Shown here: piece by piece, positions 27,250 to 35,510 of the stretch
Numbering within the stretch: position 1 is the first letter of the stretch
Layout: each line of letters opens with the position of its first letter
Origin: Mycolicibacter acidiphilus
Lineage (GTDB): Bacteria > Actinomycetota > Actinomycetes > Mycobacteriales > Mycobacteriaceae
Direction of reading: 5' to 3'
Assembly: GCF_018455725.1 (NCBI RefSeq)
Contig: NZ_JAHCLR010000028.1
Span: 19,526-83,525 of the forward strand
DNA length: 64,000 nucleotides
The notes under the pieces: generated by a model
The model's input: the letters and a program-made list of their open reading frames with translations, nothing else
Told to the model about the DNA's origin: nothing
Database searches by the model: none
Program-made: the position numbers and the translations under genes

Positions 27250-28410
27250 ATGTCGAAGCTGTTCCCCGATTACCGCCCGACCTGGGAGACCGACGCCCAT
27301 CGTGACCTGCGGAAACATGCGGCGGCGTTCATCGAGAAGGAAGCCACGCCGCACCAGGAGCGCTGGGTGGCCCAGCACGGCGTCGACCGGGACTTCTGGA
27401 ACAAGGCCGGTGACGCGGGTCTGCTCGGCCTGGATTTGCCCGAGGAGTTCGGCGGGGCCGGCGGTGACTACGCCATGCACTCGGTGGTGCAGGAGGAACT
27501 GGTCTACGCCCACGACCAGTGCTTCGGATTCTCGGTGCACTCGCCGATCGTCGCGCACTACCTGTACGCCTACGGCAACGACGAGCAGCGCAAGCGCTGG
27601 CTCCCCACGGCCATCACCGGGGAGTCGGTGCTGGCGATCGCGATGACCGAGCCGGGTACCGGATCGGACCTGCAGTCGGTGCGGACCACCGCGGTGCGCG
27701 ACGGCGACCATTACGTCATCAACGGGTCGAAGACGTTCATCTCCAACGGCACGCACTGCGACCTGGTGGTGATCGTCGCCAAGACCGACCCGGCGCAGGG
27801 TGCGGCCGGGGTGTCGCTGATCGTCGCTGAAACCAAGGACCTGCTCGGCTTCGAGCGTGGCCGGGTGCTGCAGAAGATCGGCCAGCACGGCCAGGACACT
27901 CGGGAACTGTTCTTCTCCGACATGCGGGTGCCGGTCGCGAACCTGCTCGGTGAGCAGGAAGGGCTGGGCTTCTACCAGCTGATGGAGCAGTTGGCCCGAG
28001 AGCGGCTGATCATCGGCACCCTGTGCGCGGCGTTGGCGGAGGCGGCGGTGCTGGAAGCCATCAAGTACTCCAAGGAGCGGGAAGCCTTCGGTCGGCCGAT
28101 CGCCAACTTTCAGAACACTAAATTCGTTCTGGCCGAGTGCAAGACTGAGACGCTGGCGATCAAGACCATGGTGGACTACGCCATCCAGCAGTACGTCGAC
28201 GGCAAGAACGACCCGATGACCGCGTCGATGGCCAAGCTGTTCGCCGCGGAGAAGTCCGACCAGGTCGTCGACAAGTGCTTGCAGATCTTCGGTGGCTACG
28301 GCTACATGGCCGAGTACCCGATCGCGAACATGTACACCGGCTCGCGGGTGAACCGGATCTACGGCGGCACCAGCGAGATCATGAAGGAGATCATCAGCCG
28401 CTCGCTGTGA
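27250..28410 (+). CDS. Acyl-CoA dehydrogenase (FadE type)
   Basis: 386 residues, first step of beta-oxidation with FAD. Domain order is helical N-domain, beta domain with AMTEPGTGSDL and GSKTFISNGTHCDLVV, and a C-terminal helical domain with QIFGGYGYMAEYP and RIYGGTSEIMKEII. Because the YEGT position reads YGGT, the base is probably Glu251 (LARERLIIG), as in long-chain and isovaleryl-CoA dehydrogenases. GGAGGT is 5 nt from the ATG. Monocistronic; its stop abuts the convergent DCC protein. Confidence 0.9.
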   Translation: MSKLFPDYRPTWETDAHRDLRKHAAAFIEKEATPHQERWVAQHGVDRDFWNKAGDAGLLGLDLPEEFGGAGGDYAMHSVVQEELVYAHDQCFGFSVHSPIVAHYLYAYGNDEQRKRWLPTAITGESVLAIAMTEPGTGSDLQSVRTTAVRDGDHYVINGSKTFISNGTHCDLVVIVAKTDPAQGAAGVSLIVAETKDLLGFERGRVLQKIGQHGQDTRELFFSDMRVPVANLLGEQEGLGFYQLMEQLARERLIIGTLCAALAEAAVLEAIKYSKEREAFGRPIANFQNTKFVLAECKTETLAIKTMVDYAIQQYVDGKNDPMTASMAKLFAAEKSDQVVDKCLQIFGGYGYMAEYPIANMYTGSRVNRIYGGTSEIMKEIISRSL

Positions 28411-28788
28411 TCAGCAGCCGCCCGGATGCGCCTCGCAGTACGGGGTGACGCCGCGGAACCGGTACCGGTGGGAGGCCACCCACCGGTAGGCGGCGTCCTC
28501 GACGAATCGGACGCCCGGCAACCGATAGAGCCGCAGTGGCAACCCGGTGCCGAGCGCGGTCGCGACCGCTGCGCTCATCGCCTCGGCGCCGGAGTACACC
28601 GCGCCGGAGGCGTCCAGCCAGCGCGCCGAGTCGAGGAGCCGGTCCGGCGGGATGCCCAACCGTTCGGCGGTGCCTGGGCTTTGCAGCGGTTCGATGTCGA
28701 GACCACCGGTGCGGTCGAGTCGGCGTATCCGGTACACGGCTCGGGTGCACATGCCGCAGCCGCCGTCGAAGAACAGCGTGCCGGACAC
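28411..28788 (-). CDS. DCC family (DUF393) thiol-disulfide-like protein
   Basis: 125 residues. The N-terminal LFFDGGCGMCTRAVYRIRR is the diagnostic DxxCxxC motif (Cys11, Cys14) of the DUF393 thioredoxin-like family, and YRLPGVRFVEDAAYRWVASHRYRF is the conserved C-terminal block. A thiol redox role is presumed by fold; no partner is known. The stop codon is immediately adjacent to the stop of the acyl-CoA dehydrogenase on the other strand. Confidence 0.85.
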   Translation of the reverse strand: MSGTLFFDGGCGMCTRAVYRIRRLDRTGGLDIEPLQSPGTAERLGIPPDRLLDSARWLDASGAVYSGAEAMSAAVATALGTGLPLRLYRLPGVRFVEDAAYRWVASHRYRFRGVTPYCEAHPGGC

Positions 28789-28846
28789 GTCGCACCTCCC
28801 GTCGCGCGATGGTTGAGCCTCCAGCGTAAACCGCCCCCCGAACGGC

Positions 28847-28864
28847 TAGAACAGGTTCTAATCT
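28847..28864 (+). promoter_or_regulatory. Perfect KstR-type box over the -10 of the DUF3556 gene
   Basis: TAGAACAGGTTCTA (28847-28860) is a perfect palindrome and matches the KstR consensus TnnAACnnGTTnnA at every position. Its end overlaps TAATCT (28859-28864), a -10 element 6 nt before ATG 28871, so binding would occlude a leaderless promoter. Confidence 0.7.
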
Positions 28865-28870
28865 GTCCGG

Positions 28871-30616
28871 ATGGGATTTCTGAAGCCGGAACTGCCCGTC
28901 GTCGACTTCGCTGAATGGAGTCGGGGCACCCGCGCCGAGAAAATCCGCCCGATGGCGCGGCACTGGGCCGAGGTCGGGTTCGGCACCCCGGTGGTGCTGC
29001 ACCTGTTCTACGTCGTGAAGATCGCGCTGTACATCCTGGGCGCCTGGCTGGTGGCGCTGAGCACCCGCGGCATCGACGGGTTCACCGCGGTGGGGCAGTG
29101 GTGGAGCGAGCCGATCGTCTTCGAGAAGATCGTGCTGTACACGATGCTGTTCGAGGTGATCGGGCTGGGCTGCGGCTTCGGGCCGCTGAACAACCGGTTC
29201 TTCCCGCCGCTGGGATCGATCCTGTACTGGCTGCGGCCCAAGACGATTCGGCTGCCGCCGTGGCCGGGACGGATTCCGCTGACCCGGGGCGACACCCGCG
29301 GGCCGGTGGATGTCGCGCTGTACGCGACGCTGCTGGTGCTGCTGCTGGTGGCGCTGTTCTCCGACGGCACCGGGCCGGTCGAGGCGCTGCACACCACGGT
29401 CGGGGTGCTGCCCGGCTGGCAGATCGCGGCGATCCTGGGCGTCCTCGCGCTGGCCGGTCTGCGCGACAAGGTGATCTTCCTGGCCGCCCGTGGCGAGGTT
29501 TACGCCCCGCTGGCCGCGGCGTTCCTGTTCACCGGCGCGGACATCGTCGTTAGCGCCAAGCTGACCTTCATGGTGATCTGGATGGGCGCGGCCACCTCGA
29601 AACTCAACCGGCACTTCCCGTTCGTCATCTCCACGATGATGAGCAACAACCCGCTGATGCGGCCCCGCTCGCTCAAACGACGTTTCTTCAAACACTTTCC
29701 GGACGACCTGCGGCCCGGCCGGCCGTCGATGGCGCTGGCGCATTTCTCCACGCTGATCGAGATGTGCGTGCCACTGGCGCTGTTCTTCAGCCACGGTGGC
29801 CGCCCGACCGCGATCGCCGCGTTCGTGATGGTCTGCTTCCACCTAGGGATCCTCATCGCGATCCCGATGGGGGTGCCGCTGGAGTGGAACGTGTTCATGA
29901 TCTTCGGGGTGCTGACGCTGTTCGTCGCGCACGCCGATCTGGGGCTGACCGACCTGCACAACCCGGTGGGTGTCGTGCTGCTGTTCGCGGCCAGCGCCGG
30001 GACGGTGGTAGTCGGAAATCTGTTCCCTCGCAAGGTCTCCTTCCTGTGCGGGATGCGCTACTACGCCGGTAACTGGGACACCTCGCTGTGGTGTGTGAAA
30101 CCGTCGGCGGCGGAGAAGATCGAGCGCAACATCGTGGCGATCGCCAGCATGCCTGCCGCGCAGTTGGAACGGTTCTACGGCAACCCGGAGTCCGCGCAGA
30201 TCCTGATGTACATGGGATATGCGTTCCGCGGCTTCAACACTCACGGCCGGGCCCTGTTCACGCTGGCGCACCGGGCGATGGCCGGCTGCGACGAGGACGA
30301 GTACACGCTGACCGACGGTGAGCGGATCTGCTCGACGGCGGTCGGCTGGAACTTCGGTGACGGCCACATGACCAACGATCAGTTGATCGCCGCGCTGCAG
30401 AGACGCTGCGGGTTCGAGCCGGGCGAGGTGCGGGTGGTGATCCTCGATGCGCAACCGATCCAGCACCAGACCCAGCGCTACCGGCTGGTGGACGCCGCGA
30501 CCGGAGAGTTCGAGCACGGCTATGTGCGGGTGGCTGACATGGTGGACCGGCAGCCCTGGGCTGACGACGTGCCGGTGTTCGTGGATCCTGATCCTGTTGT
30601 GTCAGTTGATGATTGA
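28871..30616 (+). CDS. DUF3556 multi-pass membrane protein
   Basis: 581 residues. The first ~400 contain about eight to ten hydrophobic helices interrupted by charged loops (for example STMMSNNPLMRPRSLKRRF); the last ~170 are soluble with GMRYYAGNWDTSLWCVKPSA and RICSTAVGWNFGDGHMTNDQ. This matches the DUF3556 family of actinobacterial transmembrane proteins. The function is unknown. The KstR-type operator predicts derepression on sterols, so a role in steroid or membrane lipid handling is a reasonable inference. Confidence 0.8.
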   Translation: MGFLKPELPVVDFAEWSRGTRAEKIRPMARHWAEVGFGTPVVLHLFYVVKIALYILGAWLVALSTRGIDGFTAVGQWWSEPIVFEKIVLYTMLFEVIGLGCGFGPLNNRFFPPLGSILYWLRPKTIRLPPWPGRIPLTRGDTRGPVDVALYATLLVLLLVALFSDGTGPVEALHTTVGVLPGWQIAAILGVLALAGLRDKVIFLAARGEVYAPLAAAFLFTGADIVVSAKLTFMVIWMGAATSKLNRHFPFVISTMMSNNPLMRPRSLKRRFFKHFPDDLRPGRPSMALAHFSTLIEMCVPLALFFSHGGRPTAIAAFVMVCFHLGILIAIPMGVPLEWNVFMIFGVLTLFVAHADLGLTDLHNPVGVVLLFAASAGTVVVGNLFPRKVSFLCGMRYYAGNWDTSLWCVKPSAAEKIERNIVAIASMPAAQLERFYGNPESAQILMYMGYAFRGFNTHGRALFTLAHRAMAGCDEDEYTLTDGERICSTAVGWNFGDGHMTNDQLIAALQRRCGFEPGEVRVVILDAQPIQHQTQRYRLVDAATGEFEHGYVRVADMVDRQPWADDVPVFVDPDPVVSVDD

Positions 30617-30644
30617 CAATTAACTTAGAGAAATATGATAAATT
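30613..30644 (+). promoter_or_regulatory. AT-rich promoter before the PGRS-like protease
   Basis: TTGACA (30613-30618) with TATGAT (30634-30639, 15-bp spacer) or TAAATT (30639-30644, 20-bp spacer), in a strikingly AT-rich stretch of about 60 bp. It overlaps the stop codon of the DUF3556 gene. Confidence 0.45.
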
Positions 30645-30685
30645 CTTCGCGTTCAACTTAATGATCGAGCGTGGAGGTTGCCGGC

Positions 30686-32899
30686 GTGAAGCGTGTCCAG
30701 CGCGAACCCCGGCGTGTGCAATTCGATGACCGGGTGCCGGCCGCAGGTTCGGTTGTCGCGGCACTGGCCGCCTGCGGTGTCATCGCGCTGACCGGCTTGC
30801 CGGCGGCCGGCGCGGATCCCGTGGACTGGCTTGCCGACCTGGCCGACCCAATATCCGGTTCGGCGGCCGGTAGCGACGTGGCGCTGGGTTCTCTGACCGA
30901 TGGCTCGTTCGGTGCGTGGGTGGAGAACACGGTCTACCTGCCGCTGCATTCTGAGGTTGAAGCTTGGATGCACAGCGATGCCGGTGAGCGAGAAGACGGT
31001 CTCATCAACCGACTGGCGGGTGTCTACCTGATCGGTGACGGGGCCGACGGAACCGCAGCGCATCCCGATGGGGGCAATGCCGGACTGCTGTTCGGCGACG
31101 GCGGCAACGGCTACGGCGCGACGGGCAGTGGCGGGAACGCGGGCTTCTTCCTCGGCAACGGCGGCAACGCCGGAACCGGCGACCTCCCGCTCTCAGGCGA
31201 GACAGCCGGTGCCGGTTCCGGGAACTTCGACACGGCTCCGGCCGGCCCGGTCACCCCACTGAACGGCGCGGTCGGCCATGGCGGCAACTCGGCATACCTG
31301 TGGGGCAATGGCGGCAACGGCTCCAACGGTGGTGACGGTGAATTCGGCGGCCACGGTGGTGCGGGTGGTGCCGGCGGCAACAGCGGCCTCTACGGCGGCA
31401 ATGGCGGCAACGGCGGCGACGGCGGTGCGGGTGGCGCCGGGGTCGTCGGCGTCGGCAACGGTACCGGCGGCGCCGGTGGCGCGGGTGGTGCCGGCGGTCA
31501 CGGGGGACTGTTCTACGGCGGCGGCGGTAACGGTGGTGACGGCGGTGCGGGTGGCGCCGGTGCTGCCGGCGGATTCGGCCATGCGGCCGTCATCGGCCCG
31601 GGCGGGATCGGTGACACCGGAGCGGTCGGCGGGGTCGGTGGGGCCGGCGGCAATGGTGGTGAAACCTACTTCGGCACAGCAGGAAACGGCGGCGAAGGTG
31701 GAATCGGAGGTGCCGGGGGAACCGGAGGGACCGGCGGCAACGGCGACTGGATTCGCGACCATGGTGCCGGTGGCGTCGGCGGTACCGGCGGAAGCGGAGG
31801 TGCCGGCGGTGAAGGCGGTGCTGCCGGTCGCGCCCTCGAATCCGCCGGCACTGCTGGCCACAGCGGTTCCGGTGGCGAAGGCGGGGTCGGGGGTGACGGT
31901 GGCCTGGGCGGTGCGAACTTCACCGGCGGTGTTGCCGGCGCCGGCGGCGCGGCCGGCGGCGGGGGACTCGGGGGCGCCGCGGGTACCGGCGCCGGCGGTG
32001 ACTCCGGTGCGGCCGGCGGTGCCGGGGAGCGGGGATCGACGGGCCCGCTCGGCGACCTGCTGCCAAAGGGCTCGATGCCGGCGGGTCAGATGCCGATGTG
32101 GGGAAGGAGCACGTTCATCTCGGTCAACGGCGGGCCGACCATCGCGGTCACCTTCGACACCGGATCGTCGTCCCTGGTCATCCCCGAGAAGGATGTGGGT
32201 GACCTAGGCAGTCTCGGTGCGCCGATCGGGCACGGTCAACTGGCCTACGGGACGGGAACGAACGAACACGGCCGGTATTACCAGTACGACGAGTACAAGA
32301 CCACGGTTGATCTCGGCAACGGGATGGTCAGCGGGCCGGTTGTGGTGGATGTCGTGCAGGGAGCGGACGGGGTCGCGTTGGGCGGCGTTTGGGGCGTCGG
32401 CGATGATCCGAACCATCTCGCGGAGAACGTGATCAAGACGCTGCCCGGCGACCTGAGCCAGGGGGCACTCATCAACGAGTCGCAGGGGTACCTGCAGCTC
32501 GGTGCGAACCCGCTGACACCGCAGGTCACCGTCGACGGGATGCCGGGGAGTTCATTGGACGTCTCCATCAACGGCGGCGCGCCGCACCTGGTGAACGTGG
32601 TGTTCGACTCGGGCGGCGTCAACGGCACGATTCCGAGTTCCCTGGTCCCCGGTGTGCCGATCGGCCACGCGGTTCCGGCGGGCACACACGTGGAGATCAC
32701 CAAGCCCGACGGAACGCCGGTGTGGTCGTTCACCACCGGGAAGGAGGAGTCGCCCTCGGTGGCGGACTCGAACGGGTTCGTGATCCCCGGGAGCTTCAAC
32801 TATCCGGCGAATCTCAACAGCGGGGCGTGGCTGTTCGCGAACAAGCCGATCTACATCAGCGAGGTCGGTTCCGGCTCGCTCAGCATCGACAAGCAGTAG
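30686..32899 (+). CDS. Sec-exported PGRS-like Gly-rich protein with C-terminal pepsin-like aspartic protease domain
   Basis: 737 residues from GTG 30686 (GGAGG 8 nt upstream). The N-terminus is not a PE domain but a classical signal peptide (charged RRVQFDDR, hydrophobic about 22-40, cleavage near AGA/DP). Residues ~125-455 are GGxGG repeats like those of PE_PGRS proteins. The C-terminal ~270 residues are a two-lobed aspartic protease with D491 (FDTGSSS) and D641 (FDSGG), as in the PecA/PE_PGRS35 family that cleaves PE proteins. Both aspartates are present, so activity is plausible. Fourteen bases separate it from the end of the promoter-bearing DUF3556 region plus leader. Confidence 0.8.
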   Translation: MKRVQREPRRVQFDDRVPAAGSVVAALAACGVIALTGLPAAGADPVDWLADLADPISGSAAGSDVALGSLTDGSFGAWVENTVYLPLHSEVEAWMHSDAGEREDGLINRLAGVYLIGDGADGTAAHPDGGNAGLLFGDGGNGYGATGSGGNAGFFLGNGGNAGTGDLPLSGETAGAGSGNFDTAPAGPVTPLNGAVGHGGNSAYLWGNGGNGSNGGDGEFGGHGGAGGAGGNSGLYGGNGGNGGDGGAGGAGVVGVGNGTGGAGGAGGAGGHGGLFYGGGGNGGDGGAGGAGAAGGFGHAAVIGPGGIGDTGAVGGVGGAGGNGGETYFGTAGNGGEGGIGGAGGTGGTGGNGDWIRDHGAGGVGGTGGSGGAGGEGGAAGRALESAGTAGHSGSGGEGGVGGDGGLGGANFTGGVAGAGGAAGGGGLGGAAGTGAGGDSGAAGGAGERGSTGPLGDLLPKGSMPAGQMPMWGRSTFISVNGGPTIAVTFDTGSSSLVIPEKDVGDLGSLGAPIGHGQLAYGTGTNEHGRYYQYDEYKTTVDLGNGMVSGPVVVDVVQGADGVALGGVWGVGDDPNHLAENVIKTLPGDLSQGALINESQGYLQLGANPLTPQVTVDGMPGSSLDVSINGGAPHLVNVVFDSGGVNGTIPSSLVPGVPIGHAVPAGTHVEITKPDGTPVWSFTTGKEESPSVADSNGFVIPGSFNYPANLNSGAWLFANKPIYISEVGSGSLSIDKQ
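31068..32030 (+). repeat. PGRS-like GGCGGN coding repeats
   Basis: Imperfect tandem units encoding GGxGGx (GGNGG, GGAGG), with long near-identical stretches such as the repeated GGCGACGGCGGTGCGGGTGG at about 31413 and its near copy at 31533. Polymorphism by recombination or slippage is expected. Confidence 0.8.
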
Positions 32900-32919
32900 C
32901 TACCCGGGTGGGTGTCGCG

Positions 32920-33798
32920 CTAACTGCGTGGCACCCACTCGTTGTAGAACGGCGGCATCGCCGAGGCTCGGGCGGTGAACTCCGGGTCGCGCTTCTCCAG
33001 GAACGACTGCACGCCCTCGGCGCCGTCACCGATGCTGGTGTAGAACATCGCCAGCGAGTCCACCCGGTGCGCCTCCACCGGATGCGGCTGGGCGGAGTTG
33101 CGGTAGAGCATCTGCCGGATCAAGGCGAACGACACCGGGGAACGGTTCTTCGTCCAGGCGTCGGCCAGGGCACGAGCCTCGGCGATCAGCGTCTCCGGTT
33201 CGTACACGGCCTGCGCCAAGCCGACAGCGTGCGCGGCCTGCGCGTCGAGGATGTCCGCACGGAACATCAGGTCCAAAGCGGTTGGCAGGCCGACGATCCG
33301 GGGCAGAAACCACGTCGAGCAGGCTTCCGGAGCGATGCCGAGCTTGCCGAACACGAACCCGACCCGCGCCTTGGCCGACACCAGGCGGGCATCCATCGCC
33401 AGCGTCATCGTGGCGCCGATGCCGACGGCGGCACCGTTGATCGCGGCGATCACCGGCTTGCGGCAGTTGTAGATCGCCAGCGTCACCCGGCCACCGGTGT
33501 CGCGCACCCGGGCCAGCGCCGGGTCGTCGAGGTCGGCCATGTCGGCCAGCGACGGCGACTGGTCCCCGTCGAGCCCGAACACATTGCCGGCCTTCGACAG
33601 GTCCATGCCCGCGCAGAACGCCCGGCCGGATCCGGTGACGATCACCGCGCGGACGTCGTCGTCGTCATTGACCGCGGTGAACGTGTGCTCCAGTTCCTCG
33701 GCCATCTCGACGGTGAACGCGTTGAGGTGGTCCGGGCGGTCCAGGTAGACGGTGAGGATGCCGTCCTCCACCTCATGGCGGATCGTGTGGAAGTCCAT
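32920..33798 (-). CDS. Enoyl-CoA hydratase/isomerase (crotonase) family protein
   Basis: 292 residues. Oxyanion-hole segments are GSGRAFCAGMDLSKAG and INGAAVGIGATMTLAMD; the catalytic Glu is in KLGIAPEACSTWFLPRI. An inserted acidic loop (GNVFGLDGDQSPSLADMADLDD) after the first oxyanion segment is longer than in simple hydratases. Substrate unknown. GGAGT lies 6 nt before the ATG. It diverges from a TetR gene, so regulation by that protein is possible. Confidence 0.85.
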   Translation of the reverse strand: MDFHTIRHEVEDGILTVYLDRPDHLNAFTVEMAEELEHTFTAVNDDDDVRAVIVTGSGRAFCAGMDLSKAGNVFGLDGDQSPSLADMADLDDPALARVRDTGGRVTLAIYNCRKPVIAAINGAAVGIGATMTLAMDARLVSAKARVGFVFGKLGIAPEACSTWFLPRIVGLPTALDLMFRADILDAQAAHAVGLAQAVYEPETLIAEARALADAWTKNRSPVSFALIRQMLYRNSAQPHPVEAHRVDSLAMFYTSIGDGAEGVQSFLEKRDPEFTARASAMPPFYNEWVPRS

Positions 33799-33903
33799 GC
33801 CTACTCCTGTCCTGGGTTCGACGGTTCGACACTAGTCGTCAGGAGGTACTGAACGATACGACCGATGTGGCGGGAGACCGGCCATGCGGTCGAGGATATG
33901 TAT

Positions 33904-33934
33904 CAACGGTCGATTCCGGATAAACTCACCGTTG
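33904..33934 (+). promoter_or_regulatory. Inverted repeat around the tetR -10
   Basis: CAACGGT (33904-33910) and ACCGTTG (33928-33934) flank TAAACT (33921-33926), a -10 candidate for the tetR gene at 33986. The position suits autorepression, or control of the divergent crotonase. Confidence 0.35.
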
Positions 33935-33985
33935 TCCTGCGGGCGGGTGGTGCCCCACTGCCGCCGGCGAAAGCGAGGAGTTGAC

Positions 33986-34621
33986 GTGGCTGAGTCGGTG
34001 CCGGCGGAACCCAGGGCGTCGGGACGGGTGGCCCGTCGACGGGACCGGCGCAAGGCCGAAATCGTGCGCACCGCTACCGAATTGCTCTCCCGGCACGGCT
34101 ATCAGGGGATGAGCCTCGAAGACGTCGCCGAGCGAACCGACATCGCCAAAGCCACCCTGTACCACTACTTCTCGGGCAAGGATGAACTCGTCGCCGCGGT
34201 CCTCGAGGCACTGACGGTCGATGTGAACAGCCGGTTGGAGGCGGAACTCGAGGTCGTGGACACCAGCAGCCACCTCGACCAACTGCGCGCGTTGATCCGC
34301 GAGCAGATCCACATCCTCACCGACACCGCCCCTGAGGTTGCCGCCGTGTTCTCCTGGCCGACCTCCTGGCCCGCGTCGTTCGAGGGGATCATCAAGGACA
34401 GTCGACGCCGCCACGACGCGATCTTCCGTCGTGTGGTGCAGGCGGGCGTCGCGGCGGGGGAGTTCGATTGCCCGGACCCCGACGTTGCGCTGCACTGCCT
34501 CTACGGCGTGCTCAACCAGTCGCCGCTGTGGATTCGCCCATCGCTGCCGGAGGCAAAGCGGGTTGAGCTGCGGGAGGCGGTCGTCGACACCGCGGCCCGG
34601 ATGTTCAGCCTGGGCGTCTGA
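33986..34621 (+). CDS. TetR/AcrR family regulator
   Basis: 211 residues from GTG 33986 (GAGGAG 5 nt upstream). The N-terminal helix-turn-helix is RHGYQGMSLEDVAERTDIAK followed by ATLYHYFSGKDEL, canonical TetR. The C-terminal ligand domain contains SWPTSWPASFEGIIKDSRRR and HCLYGVLNQSPLWIRP, the pattern seen in KstR2-like acyl-CoA-sensing regulators (inference). Neighbours on both sides are CoA-ester enzymes, so an acyl-CoA ligand is likely. Confidence 0.85.
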   Translation: MAESVPAEPRASGRVARRRDRRKAEIVRTATELLSRHGYQGMSLEDVAERTDIAKATLYHYFSGKDELVAAVLEALTVDVNSRLEAELEVVDTSSHLDQLRALIREQIHILTDTAPEVAAVFSWPTSWPASFEGIIKDSRRRHDAIFRRVVQAGVAAGEFDCPDPDVALHCLYGVLNQSPLWIRPSLPEAKRVELREAVVDTAARMFSLGV

Positions 34622-34631
34622 CGCCCGCCGC

Positions 34632-35372
34632 TCAGCCGGCCATGGTCAGGCCGCCGCTGACGCTGAGCACTTGGCCGGTGATGTAGTTCGCGTAGTCCGA
34701 GGCGAAGAACAGCACGGCGTCGGCGATTTCGTCGGGCGTGGCCAGCCGACGGAACGGGATCGCCCGGATCAGGCCGGTCCGGACTTTCTCCGGCAGCGTC
34801 GCGAACAGCGGGGTGTCGGTCGGCCCGGGGCAGACACAGTTGACGTTGATGCGGTGGCGCGCCATCTCACGTGCCAGTGACTTGGTGAACGCGATGACGC
34901 CGCCCTTGGTGCCGGCGTACACCGTCTCACCGAGGCTGCCGACCCGTCCCGCGTCGCTGGCGATGTTGACGATCTTGACGGTGCGTTCCTCGGCGAGCGC
35001 ACGCTCCAGGAACGCATGGGTGAGCCGGACGGGGCCGAGGAAGTTCACCGCGACCAGTGATTCCCACAGCGCGTCGTCGTTGTCCATGAACGGCTCCACC
35101 CGGTCGAAGCCGGCGGCGTTGACGATGATGTCCGGCACGCCGTGTGCGCCGATGACCTCGTCGCGCAGGGCCAGGATCGCCCGGGGCTCGGACAGGTCGA
35201 CGCAATGAGCCGAGGCTCGCTCTCCGATGGCGCGCACGGTCTCGCTCAGACCGTCAGGGTCTCGGTCGACCGCGGCGACCTTCGCGCCGGCTTTCGCCAG
35301 TGTGACGGCCGTGGCGCGGCCGATCCCCGACGCGGCGCCGGTCACCAGTGCCAGCTTGTCGTTGAGTTCCAC
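34632..35372 (-). CDS. Short-chain dehydrogenase/reductase
   Basis: 246 residues from GTG 35372 (GGGAGG 6 nt upstream). TGAASGIG at 11-18 binds NAD(P), the NAAG segment follows, and the catalytic Ser-Tyr-Lys appear in NIASDAGRVGSLGETVYAGTKGG. The GQVLSVSGGLTMAG tail is typical of classical SDRs acting on 3-hydroxyacyl-CoA or cyclic alcohols. It converges on tetR (10 bp gap) and diverges from a crotonase gene, pointing to one catabolic unit. Confidence 0.88.
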   Translation of the reverse strand: MELNDKLALVTGAASGIGRATAVTLAKAGAKVAAVDRDPDGLSETVRAIGERASAHCVDLSEPRAILALRDEVIGAHGVPDIIVNAAGFDRVEPFMDNDDALWESLVAVNFLGPVRLTHAFLERALAEERTVKIVNIASDAGRVGSLGETVYAGTKGGVIAFTKSLAREMARHRINVNCVCPGPTDTPLFATLPEKVRTGLIRAIPFRRLATPDEIADAVLFFASDYANYITGQVLSVSGGLTMAG

Positions 35373-35431
35373 GGGTGCCTCCCGGATGCGTGGTGGACCT
35401 TGAAGAAGATGCCGACCGATTACTTGATTAT

Positions 35432-35451
35432 TCGACTTGAGGGTCGATAAT
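35432..35451 (+). promoter_or_regulatory. Operator/promoter of the crotonase-LLM operon
   Basis: Inverted repeat TCGAC (35432-35436) and GTCGA (35443-35447), flanked by T/A-rich ends, overlaps GATAAT (35446-35451), a near-consensus -10. It lies in the divergent SDR/crotonase intergenic region; the TetR at 33986 is the nearest candidate regulator. Confidence 0.45.
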
Positions 35452-35510
35452 ATGTTCCGACGGTTGGGCTGCACAAGCCCTGGCTGACGCAACCCACGAG
35501 GAGAGTCACG

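Noticed and set aside
28394-29842. 482-codon minus-strand frame
   Set aside because: Shadow of the DUF3556 gene and the DCC gene; low-complexity His/Gln/Arg content.
31068-32030. Repeat block considered as a CRISPR array
   Set aside because: Units are coding GGx repeats of variable length without unique spacers of constant size.
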